Made by a program: the position numbers and the translations under genes. A DNA stretch of 9,468 nucleotides from Alphaproteobacteria bacterium (lineage in GTDB: Bacteria; Pseudomonadota; Alphaproteobacteria; SMXP01), in assembly GCA_028280675.1 (NCBI GenBank), contig JANQLI010000269.1, positions 1 to 9,468 of the forward strand, in the 5' to 3' direction. Every line of letters starts with the position of its first letter. Within the stretch, counting starts at the first letter, position 1. This document shows positions 1 through 5,952 of this stretch, in pieces. Under the pieces are notes generated by a model. The model was given only the letters and a program-made list of their open reading frames with translations. It did no database searches and was not told the DNA's origin.

Positions 1-564
1 ACCCAGCCCATGGTGCTTGCTGGCGTTCTCGATTCCGATGCCAGCCGCAAGGGCGCGCGATTTGTGCGTTTCTGTGATGCGTTCAACATTCCCGTTGTCA
101 CTTTCGTAGATGTGCCTGGCTTCTTGCCTGGCACCGCGCAAGAATATGGCGGTCTGATCAAGCATGGTGCTAAGTTGCTTTATGCTTATTCCGAATGCAC
201 GGTTCCCTTGGTGACGGTCATTACACGGAAGGCGTATGGCGGCGCCTATGACGTGATGGCGTCAAAACATATCCGCGCCGATGTCAATTATGCCTGGCCG
301 ACGGCTGAGATTGCTGTGATGGGTGCGAAAGGGGCGGTGGAGATTATTTTCCGTAAAGACATTGGCGATCAGGAAAAAATCGAAGCGCGCACCAAGGAAT
401 ATGAAGACCAGTTCGCCAATCCGTTTGTTGCGGCGTCCCGTGGTTATATTGATGAAGTCATCATGCCGCATTCAACGCGCCGCCGTGTGGCCCATGCGCT
501 CAATATGCTGAAGACCAAGAAGGTCGATAAAGCCTGGCGTAAGCATGGCAACATCCCACTTTAG
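1..564 (+). CDS. pccB: Propionyl-CoA carboxylase beta chain, C-terminal part (5' end outside window)
   Basis: Carboxyltransferase (beta) subunit of propionyl-CoA carboxylase. It moves the carboxyl group from carboxybiotin on the alpha subunit to propionyl-CoA, giving methylmalonyl-CoA in the cytoplasm. The reading frame is open from base 1 (Thr-Gln-Pro before the first Met at base 10), so that Met is internal. Only the last 187 residues of a protein usually about 510 long are present. The visible part is the C-terminal acyl-CoA-binding carboxyltransferase domain, with the family stretches MVLAGVLDSDASRKGARFVR, VDVPGFLPGT, TRKAYGGAYDVMASKH and WPTAEIAVMGAKGAVEIIF. It lies 43 bases upstream of pccA on the same strand, the usual arrangement for this heteromeric enzyme and probably one transcript. 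No break or unusual residue is seen. Acetyl-CoA or methylcrotonyl-CoA specificity is less likely given the sequence type, but cannot be excluded without the N-terminal half. Confidence 0.95.
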   Translation, partial: TQPMVLAGVLDSDASRKGARFVRFCDAFNIPVVTFVDVPGFLPGTAQEYGGLIKHGAKLLYAYSECTVPLVTVITRKAYGGAYDVMASKHIRADVNYAWPTAEIAVMGAKGAVEIIFRKDIGDQEKIEARTKEYEDQFANPFVAASRGYIDEVIMPHSTRRRVAHALNMLKTKKVDKAWRKHGNIPL

Positions 565-607
565 GCTTCAAGCGATCCAGTTATAAATATCTATAAGACC
601 GAAAACC

Positions 608-2620
608 ATGTTCAAAAAAATCCTCATAGCCAATCGCGGTGAAATTGCCTGCCGGGTCATGAAGACCGCTAAGAAAATGGGCATCAAAACAGTCGCTGTA
701 TATTCCGAAGCGGATGAACAGGCCTTGCATGTGCAGATGGCGGACGAAGCGGTGTTTATTGGTGCGCCGCCTGCGGCTGAATCCTATCTGGTGATGGATA
801 AGATCGTCGCTGCCTGTAAAGAAACGGGGGCTGAGGCGGTCCACCCCGGCTATGGCTTTCTGTCCGAGAATGCGCAGTTCGTCAAACGCCTCGAAAAAGA
901 AGGCATTGCCTTCATCGGCCCCAACGTGAAGGCTGTTGAGGTGATGGGTGATAAGATCGAATCCAAAAAGTTCGCCAATGACGCTAAAGTCAACACCGTG
1001 CCTGGTTATTTAGGCGAGATCGCTGATGCCAAAGAAGCCATAAAAATAGCTGGTGACATTGGCTATCCCGTCATGATCAAAGCCTCTGCTGGCGGTGGCG
1101 GGAAAGGCATGCGCATTGCTTGGTCGGAAGAAGAAGTGGCGCAAGGGTTTGAGTCGTCGAAAAATGAAGCAAAGGCGTCCTTTGGTGATGACCGCATGTT
1201 CGTTGAAAAGTTTGTCACCGAACCGCGCCATATCGAAATTCAGGTTATGGCGGATCAGCATGGCAACGCCATTTATGTGAATGAGCGGGAATGCTCGATC
1301 CAGCGCCGCAACCAAAAGGTCATTGAAGAAGCGCCAAGCCCCTTTGTTGACGCAAAAATGCGTAAAGCGATGGGCGAGCAAGCGGTCGCTCTCGCAAAGG
1401 CTGTTGACTATCAATCGGCCGGTACAGTGGAATTTATCGTCGATAAGGACAAAAACTTCTACTTCCTTGAAATGAATACGCGCTTGCAGGTTGAGCATCC
1501 CATCACGGAAATGATCTCGGGCATCGACCTGGTTGAACAAATGATCCGGGTGGCCGCCGGTGAAAAACTGTCTATTGCGCAAAAAGATGTGACCATCAAT
1601 GGCTGGGCCATTGAAAGCCGGATTTATGCGGAAGATCCTTATCGCAGTTTCTTGCCGTCTATTGGCCGTTTGGTCTATTACCGCCCCCCTGTGGAGGGAG
1701 CGCAAAGTGACTATACGGTGCGCAATGATACCGGTGTTTATGAAGGCGGTGAAATCTCCATCTTCTATGATCCCATGATTGCAAAACTGTGCACCCATGC
1801 GGCGACGCGCGAACAAGCCATTGATGGTATGCAAGATGCGCTGGATGAGTTTTTTCTGGAAGGCATTCAACACAATGTCCCCTTCCTTTCAGCCGTGATG
1901 GGACAAGAGCGTTTCCGGTCAGGCCGCTTGACAACGAACTACATTGCTGAGGAATTTCCCGACGGTTTTGCCGGTGCGGATCTTACTGAGCAGCAGAAGC
2001 AAAATCTCGCGGCGATCGCGGCTTTCATGCATGGGGTGCGCGAGCAACGCACCTCCGCCATTTCAGGCCGTTTGTATGATGAAGTTGCAAGCGCTGATGG
2101 CGATTGGGTTGTCCAACTTGACAAAGAGCCTCTGCCGCTTGCGCTTTCGCTGACCGAGCTCGGTGCTGAGGTCGCACTTGTAGCCGCCGATGAAACCATT
2201 GTCCAAATGAGCATCGAAAGTGCGTGGACTCCAGGTGATCGGGTTCTCCGTGCCAAGATCAATGGCGACCCAGTGGTGATGCAAGTCAAAGCCCTTGAAG
2301 CGGGGTGGGAGCTCACCTATCGTGGGGCCAAGCATGTCGCGGCTGTACGTCATAAACGGGCTGCAGAACTCGCGGCTTTGATGCCGGAGAAAGTTGCGCC
2401 GGATACATCAAAGCATCTCCTTTGCCCAATGCCGGGATTGATTGTCTCGATTGCTGTGCAAGAAGGGCAAGAAGTCAAAGCAGGCGAAACTCTCGCTGTC
2501 GTCGAAGCCATGAAAATGGAAAATGTTTTGATGGCGGAACGCGACGGGGTTGTTGCGAAGATTGCCGCCGGACCTGGCGATAGTTTGGCGGTGGATGATA
2601 TTATTATCGAGTTCGAATAA
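608..2620 (+). CDS. pccA: Propionyl-CoA carboxylase alpha chain (biotin carboxylase + biotin carrier)
   Basis: The 670-residue alpha subunit carboxylates its own biotin using ATP and bicarbonate, then presents it to PccB. The biotin carboxylase domain occupies about residues 1-450. It has the N-terminal KILIANRGEIACRVMK motif, HPGYGFLSEN, the ATP-grasp glycine loop (K158 to M168, KASAGGGGKGM), K237 in the RNQKVIEEAPSP segment, and the catalytic/metal set E288, N290, R292 and E296 in EMNTRLQVEHP, numbered exactly as in E. coli AccC. A less conserved middle region (about 455-590) matches the biotin-transfer domain of PccA-type enzymes. The biotinyl domain ends the protein, with the acceptor lysine K636 in EAMKMEN, 34 residues from the C-terminus. 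Full length is normal for the family. The ATG at 608 places the start at the conserved MFKKILIANRGE; the Shine-Dalgarno match is poor, so translation may depend partly on pccB upstream. Confidence 0.97.
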   Translation: MFKKILIANRGEIACRVMKTAKKMGIKTVAVYSEADEQALHVQMADEAVFIGAPPAAESYLVMDKIVAACKETGAEAVHPGYGFLSENAQFVKRLEKEGIAFIGPNVKAVEVMGDKIESKKFANDAKVNTVPGYLGEIADAKEAIKIAGDIGYPVMIKASAGGGGKGMRIAWSEEEVAQGFESSKNEAKASFGDDRMFVEKFVTEPRHIEIQVMADQHGNAIYVNERECSIQRRNQKVIEEAPSPFVDAKMRKAMGEQAVALAKAVDYQSAGTVEFIVDKDKNFYFLEMNTRLQVEHPITEMISGIDLVEQMIRVAAGEKLSIAQKDVTINGWAIESRIYAEDPYRSFLPSIGRLVYYRPPVEGAQSDYTVRNDTGVYEGGEISIFYDPMIAKLCTHAATREQAIDGMQDALDEFFLEGIQHNVPFLSAVMGQERFRSGRLTTNYIAEEFPDGFAGADLTEQQKQNLAAIAAFMHGVREQRTSAISGRLYDEVASADGDWVVQLDKEPLPLALSLTELGAEVALVAADETIVQMSIESAWTPGDRVLRAKINGDPVVMQVKALEAGWELTYRGAKHVAAVRHKRAAELAALMPEKVAPDTSKHLLCPMPGLIVSIAVQEGQEVKAGETLAVVEAMKMENVLMAERDGVVAKIAAGPGDSLAVDDIIIEFE

Positions 2621-2695
2621 ACGTCATTCACCTGTCATTTCCCTTTTGACGTTCAATGCAGTATCATAGTCCTCTCTGTCATCGGGAGTGGTGCG

Positions 2696-3529
2696 ATGCT
2701 GCGTTTTTCATCCGCTAAGGTTTTGTTTCGCCATATCTTTTTGTGGCTGGGGGCCTTTGTTTTTTGTACCCCTGCGATGGCGCAAACCCAAGAGATACAG
2801 CCTTTACAGCCCAATACAGACATCCGTGATGTCATTACGCGCTTGCCGCAAACCCTCCAGATTCAACCTGTGGACCCCAAAGGGCGTATCCTGACCAAGG
2901 TGGCGCAAGGCCCGATTAATTGGCAAGCAGCCTATGATCAGGTGACAGCGGATCTTCGTCCTTTCCGGCCGGGTGCGGGGCAATCTGGCATACCGACCAC
3001 CTCAACAGCCGTCATTCGCCAGTTTCGTGCCGATGAGCGTACACTGAGGAATATGGTCGCAGAGGTCAAACGCCTGAACCGCACCATGGGATCAATTGAT
3101 CGCCCAACATTACCCGTTCTTTTGCCGCCGGACCCACCCATGTTGGACATCTATAAAAAGATGGCGTCCGACTTTCCGGATGCGCGTGCGCTCGACGGCA
3201 AGATGGCTTTTTTCCATGGGCTTGATGATCATTATGCCAGCACATTTGAGATGAATGGCCTCGATATTATGATCAATGGCTCACGTATCGAGTTCTCAAG
3301 TGACGCCCGCAAGTTACGACAAGACCGTGCAGAGGAAATGTCCGATGGCACATTGATGTTGCCGATTGAACGAGACGATGTGGGTGTTTCGTTGCGCTTT
3401 AACAGATTTGGCGCCGCATATATTATCGAGGTTGCGTGTGCAAATCCACGAACAGATAGCCGTTGCCGCCAAGACGGTTTCATCACAGATGTCTATAAAA
3501 AACTGCTGTTATTTGGAGGACGTCCATAA
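2696..3529 (+). CDS. Exported protein of unknown function (277 aa, signal peptide)
   Basis: I do not recognise a named family. The N-terminus is a clear Sec signal peptide: basic residues R3, K8 and R12, a hydrophobic core at about 14-25, and an AMA-Q cleavage site after residue 29, so the mature protein should be periplasmic or secreted. The mature part has a polar, Pro-rich N-terminal region, a helical charged stretch around residues 105-130 (VIRQFRADERTLRNMVAEVK), a Pro-rich break (RPTLPVLLPPDPP), and a C-terminal domain from about residue 165 that looks beta-rich. C248 and C257 (VACANP... SRCRQDG) could form a disulfide. The ATG at 2696 is preceded by GGGAG at 2684-2688. The stop lies 16 bases before the M23 peptidase gene on the same strand, so co-expression is likely. 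The 75-base gap from pccA leaves room for its own promoter, but none is convincing. A role alongside the peptidase in the envelope is inference only. Confidence 0.85.
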   Translation: MLRFSSAKVLFRHIFLWLGAFVFCTPAMAQTQEIQPLQPNTDIRDVITRLPQTLQIQPVDPKGRILTKVAQGPINWQAAYDQVTADLRPFRPGAGQSGIPTTSTAVIRQFRADERTLRNMVAEVKRLNRTMGSIDRPTLPVLLPPDPPMLDIYKKMASDFPDARALDGKMAFFHGLDDHYASTFEMNGLDIMINGSRIEFSSDARKLRQDRAEEMSDGTLMLPIERDDVGVSLRFNRFGAAYIIEVACANPRTDSRCRQDGFITDVYKKLLLFGGRP

Positions 3530-3545
3530 GCGTTAGGGTGGGAGT

Positions 3546-4565
3546 ATGGGTACGCTGTTTAAATGGCTGGTCATTTTGTTGATTGGAGTGAGCATTTGGC
3601 TCTATTTCAACAAAGAACTTTGCTATGACGCTTATTGCGCACTCTATGGTGAAGATGGTCCCACTCCGCCAACGAAACCTGATTATGATAATCTCTTTGA
3701 CTTTTGTTATGAGGAATATTGCGCCGGGTTTGCCATGCGCGGGGATAGCGCAGAGCCGGAGCCAGAACCAGAACCCGCCCCAGAGCCTGATCCACAGCCC
3801 GAACCCGCCCCAGAACCTGCTCCTGAGCCGGAACCAGAGCCAGAGCCAAGCGATACCTCTTTCCGTTATTATGGCCCCGGCAAACTCATTACCGGCACCG
3901 CCAATGGGGCGCAGTCTGTTGGCGTTACAGACTCCACCGTGAATGCGCCGGATATGCGGTTTCCATTGGAAAGCGGACCGGGTTATCTCAATTCACAAGT
4001 CTATCGTCCTGGCGGCAGCAATAATAAGTTCCCCGAACAGGGAGGCTGGCAATGCGCAGGGTCTAACTATGCTTATCCGTGGCAAGATAATTTTTGTGAA
4101 GCGCGGTCTTGGGACGTCTCGCAATGCCCCAGTACATCTGGTCACCAAGGTCAAGATATCCGCCCCGCAGAATGTCCGGATCCCGATAGCGACGGTGTGC
4201 GTGAAAAAGATTATTGGGTGGTGGCGACGGAAGACGGCGTTATACAATCTATCGGCTCATACACGGTCTATCTGACAGCAGATAGTGGACGTAAATATCG
4301 TTTTATGCATCTGGATCACAGCACGTTGCAGGTCTCGAAGTATAGCCGCGTCAGCAAAGGAGACCGGCTCGGTGTTTTGTCGAACAATATGGGCGTCGAT
4401 GCTGGCGGCAATCCGGTTCCCACCACATACCATTTGCATTTCGACATGAAACAATCAATTGCAACGCCTTCGGGCACGCAATGGGATTACGTTTCGCCTT
4501 ATATGTCTCTGGTGCAAGGTTATGAAGCGCTGATTGGCGAAACTGGGTCAGAGGTCAGCGAGTAA
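3546..4565 (+). CDS. Membrane-anchored M23-family metallopeptidase with Glu/Pro linker
   Basis: A 339-residue protein. An N-terminal hydrophobic segment (about 7-21) follows K6 and has no AxA cleavage site, suggesting a signal anchor with the rest in the periplasm. Two CYxxYCA motifs follow (C26-A32 and C54-A60), then a 32-residue Glu/Pro-rich linker (70-101). The C-terminal half carries the LytM/M23 signatures: GHQGQD with metal ligands H200 and D204, YRFMHLDH with the likely catalytic H255, and HLHFD (H296, H298). M23 enzymes are zinc endopeptidases that cut peptidoglycan cross-links. With all expected ligands present this one looks active rather than a degenerate EnvC/NlpD-type activator. 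Several extra cysteines (for example in WQCAGSNY and FCEARSWDVSQCPS) suggest disulfides. The start at 3546 has AGGGTG upstream at 3535-3540. The gene follows the exported-protein gene by 16 bases, and its last 46 bases overlap the end of lipB on the opposite strand. Its substrate is unknown. Confidence 0.92.
   Translation: MGTLFKWLVILLIGVSIWLYFNKELCYDAYCALYGEDGPTPPTKPDYDNLFDFCYEEYCAGFAMRGDSAEPEPEPEPAPEPDPQPEPAPEPAPEPEPEPEPSDTSFRYYGPGKLITGTANGAQSVGVTDSTVNAPDMRFPLESGPGYLNSQVYRPGGSNNKFPEQGGWQCAGSNYAYPWQDNFCEARSWDVSQCPSTSGHQGQDIRPAECPDPDSDGVREKDYWVVATEDGVIQSIGSYTVYLTADSGRKYRFMHLDHSTLQVSKYSRVSKGDRLGVLSNNMGVDAGGNPVPTTYHLHFDMKQSIATPSGTQWDYVSPYMSLVQGYEALIGETGSEVSE
3753..3848 (+). repeat. Glu-Pro dipeptide repeat region coding for a rigid linker
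   Basis: Sixteen consecutive X-Pro dipeptides, mostly Glu-Pro with Ala-Pro, Asp-Pro and Gln-Pro variants (residues 70-101 of the M23 peptidase). The DNA is an imperfect repeat of GAR-CCN and GCN-CCN codons. Such X-Pro tracts are usually extended, acidic spacers that hold an envelope domain away from the membrane. Repeat number may vary between strains through slippage. Confidence 0.85.
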
Positions 4566-5230
4566 GGCGCATCCTCACAGAGCTCTGTTGGTCCGAATAT
4601 CTCTTCGAAGCTTTTTCGTAACGCTTGATCAACTTGTGTCATGCTGACAGGGTGTCCAAGATCATGCAGACTGGTCACGCCATGTACGGTGATGCCGCAC
4701 GGCACGATGCCTGAAAAATGCGCCAGATCGGGATTCACATTGAGCGCGATGCCATGGAAAGACACCCATTTGCGTAAGCGAATCCCGATGGCGGCAATCT
4801 TATCTTCCTTGTTTGGTCTCATCTCTGGCCTTGGCACCCATACGCCAACCCGGTCGCAGCGGGTTTCCGCGTGTATGTCGTGTTGCGCCAAGGTCTGGAT
4901 AAGCCATGTCTCCAGTTGTGTGACAAAAGCGCGGACATCATGGCCGCGTTTTTTCACATCAAGCATCACATAGGCGACCCGTTGGCCCGGACCGTGATAG
5001 GTGTATTGTCCGCCCCGTCCAGATTTGTAGACCGGCAATCGATCCGGCGTCAGGAGATCGGTCTCCGATGCGCTCGTCCCCGCCGTATAAAGAGGCGGGT
5101 GTTCCAGCAGCCACACAAGCTCAGGGGCCTCGTCCATAGCGATGGCGGCGACCCGCTCTTCCATATAGGCGACAGCCTCGTCATAGGGGACTAACGTCTT
5201 GGAAACACTCCATTTTATAGAATTTGTCAT
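4520..5230 (-). CDS. lipB: Octanoyl-[acyl carrier protein]:protein N-octanoyltransferase LipB
   Basis: Transfers octanoyl from octanoyl-ACP to the lipoyl domains of enzymes such as pyruvate dehydrogenase, the first step of lipoate synthesis, in the cytoplasm; LipA then inserts sulfur. The 236-residue product shows the family landmarks in order: WLLEHPPLYTAGTSA (40-54), GRGGQYTYHGPGQRVAY (71-87), DRVGVWV (126-132), K144 in KIAAIGIR, SFHGIALNVNPDL (157-169), and the nucleophile C178 in GIVPCGI. The Lys/Cys pair matches the catalytic dyad of characterised LipB proteins. The last 20 or so residues, beyond the usual end near EEIFG, are a tail that may be dispensable, and the final part lies in the overlap with the M23 gene. 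The ATG at 5230 is the start that gives a normal N-terminus; the Shine-Dalgarno is weak (GAGTGG). The gene is divergent from fliN. Confidence 0.97.
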   Translation of the reverse strand: MTNSIKWSVSKTLVPYDEAVAYMEERVAAIAMDEAPELVWLLEHPPLYTAGTSASETDLLTPDRLPVYKSGRGGQYTYHGPGQRVAYVMLDVKKRGHDVRAFVTQLETWLIQTLAQHDIHAETRCDRVGVWVPRPEMRPNKEDKIAAIGIRLRKWVSFHGIALNVNPDLAHFSGIVPCGITVHGVTSLHDLGHPVSMTQVDQALRKSFEEIFGPTELCEDAPYSLTSDPVSPISAS

Positions 5231-5347
5231 GAGCCACTCTGTGACAGTTAAGGCCTTGAAGGAAGCCTCACATTAAATAAAAAGTAACTTTAACATGGGA
5301 GTCTCTCAACATCCTTCTGAAACTCTGGTGTACAAGAGAGAAACGCT
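5231..5347. promoter_or_regulatory. Divergent lipB/fliN intergenic region with candidate control sites
   Basis: 117 bases serving two divergent genes. On the plus strand, TTGAAG (5256-5261) and TAAAAA (5278-5283), 16 bases apart, form a weak sigma70-like candidate for fliN. TTAA-N7-GTAAC (5273-5288) differs by one base from the alphaproteobacterial CtrA motif TTAA-N7-TTAAC and overlaps that -10. CTGTGACAG (5239-5247) sits 8 bases from the lipB start codon and recurs at 8511-8519. AAGGCCTT (5250-5257) is an 8-base palindrome. On the minus strand, a TTGAGA with a TACTTT 17 bases on is a poor lipB candidate. All assignments are by eye in an A/T-rich stretch, where chance matches are common. Confidence 0.35.
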
Positions 5348-5605
5348 TTGGGTGAACCCGCTTTTGATATTAACGCCGTGAATGCGATCAAAGTCGAAAT
5401 TTCTGTCGTGATCGGCAAAACCAATATTCCGATCCAGCAATTGCTCAAAATGGGCCGCGGGGCTGTGGTTGAGTTGGATGCTTATCAGGATGAAAGTGTT
5501 TGGATTTTGGCCAATGACGAACCCATCGCACGTGGTGAGATTGTTCTGCAAGGCGACTCGATTGCTGTGGAAGTCACCGAGGCGGTGACGGGCTATTTCG
5601 ATTAA
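5348..5605 (+). CDS. fliN: Short FliN-type flagellar motor switch protein (SpoA domain)
   Basis: The 85-residue product is almost entirely one SpoA/FliN C-terminal domain. It shows the family pattern KVEISVVIGKTNIPIQQLLK, GRGAVVELD, the ILANDEPIARGEIV strand, and a final VEVTEAV. FliN forms the lower cytoplasmic part of the flagellar C-ring with FliM, and binds the export protein FliH and, in some species, chemotaxis regulators. Common FliN proteins are about 100-140 residues with an N-terminal extension, which is nearly absent here. The frame is closed upstream by TGA at 5318-5320, and TTG at 5348 is the only plausible start; AAGAGAG (5334-5340) lies 7 bases before it. No other flagellar gene is in the window. 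A type III secretion SctQ-like role is an alternative, but the isolated small domain fits FliN better. Expression may be under CtrA (see the upstream region). Confidence 0.85.
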   Translation: MGEPAFDINAVNAIKVEISVVIGKTNIPIQQLLKMGRGAVVELDAYQDESVWILANDEPIARGEIVLQGDSIAVEVTEAVTGYFD

Positions 5606-5638
5606 ATCTTTTCCGGTCAATAGACAAGGGTGAGTGGG

Positions 5639-5667
5639 TTTTCTGCGAGGATATTTTTCGCTGAAAA
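5639..5667 (+). terminator. Weak hairpin after fliN, possible terminator
   Basis: TTTTC-T-GCGA and TCGC-T-GAAAA can pair into 9 base pairs interrupted by a T/T mismatch, around a 9-base loop, 34 bases after the fliN stop. It is A/T-rich and is not followed by a proper T run (TCAAGGTTTT), so efficient intrinsic termination is doubtful. Confidence 0.25.
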
Positions 5668-5778
5668 TCAAGGTTTTACCCCGCTCTCATCAGATATGAC
5701 ATTATTCATCTTTCTGCGCTTCTGAGGCTATACAAACGGCTCAGAGTTTGATACATCGCACGCTCTTGGCAACACAAT

Positions 5779-5865
5779 GCGGTCGTGGCGGAATTGGTAG
5801 ACGCGCAGCGTTGAGGTCGCTGTGGGGTAAAACCCGTGGAAGTTCGAGTCTTCTCGACCGCACCA
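5779..5865 (+). tRNA. tRNA-Leu (anticodon GAG), CCA encoded
   Basis: The acceptor stem is a perfect 7-base pairing of GCGGTCG (5779-5785) with CGACCGC (5855-5861), followed by discriminator A and genomically encoded CCA (5863-5865). The D-arm carries GGAATTGGTAGAC. The anticodon stem CAGCG/CGCTG (5806-5810 with 5818-5822) is fully paired around loop TTGAGGT, giving anticodon GAG at 5813-5815, which reads CTC and CTT leucine codons. A long variable arm (GGGT/ACCC) follows, as expected for a class II leucine tRNA. The T-arm has loop TTCGAGT with stem GGAAG/CTTCT, including one G-T pair. It stands alone between fliN and mgtE. I see no duplicated copy of its 3' end nearby, so nothing suggests use as an integration site. 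No convincing promoter was found in the 173 bases upstream. Confidence 0.97.
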
Positions 5866-5937
5866 TTCTCGTGTTGTCTCTCTTTTTGGCGCGCGGCCAC
5901 TGTTCCTCTTCGTGGCGCTGTGGTTATTCTGGGTAAG

Positions 5938-5943
5938 AGGAGG
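5938..5943 (+). promoter_or_regulatory. Strong Shine-Dalgarno sequence for mgtE
   Basis: AGGAGG, a full match to the anti-Shine-Dalgarno complement, ends 9 bases before the GTG at 5953. It supports that GTG as the mgtE start instead of a later ATG. It is the strongest ribosome binding site in the window. Confidence 0.75.
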
Positions 5944-5952
5944 CCGTGATTC

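Noticed and set aside
1010..1873. 287-codon open frame on the minus strand
   Set aside because: Lies wholly inside pccA, whose protein is strongly conserved; its translation shows no family pattern and is a codon-bias shadow.
2620..2653. Inverted repeat AACGTCA/TGACGTT after pccA as terminator
   Set aside because: Only 7 base pairs with a 20-base loop, and no T run follows; too weak to call.
2646..2667. TTGACG with TATCAT as a promoter for the exported protein
   Set aside because: The two elements are only 10 bases apart, too close for a sigma70 promoter.
3625..3942. 105-codon plus-strand frame rich in Gln, Pro and Ser
   Set aside because: Frame-shifted reading of the Glu-Pro repeat in the M23 gene; low complexity explains its openness.
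5779..5865. tRNA-Leu as an integration site of a mobile element
   Set aside because: No direct repeat of the tRNA 3' end, integrase or atypical gene block in the window.
5748..5936. 62-codon frame across the tRNA region
   Set aside because: Runs through tRNA-Leu and has no protein family features.
5866..5952. Mg2+ riboswitch or terminator before mgtE
   Set aside because: The gap is too short for a Mg2+ riboswitch. A 7-bp bulged hairpin at 5893-5918 is followed by TGTGGTTATT, not a T run; the only T run (5882-5886) precedes it.
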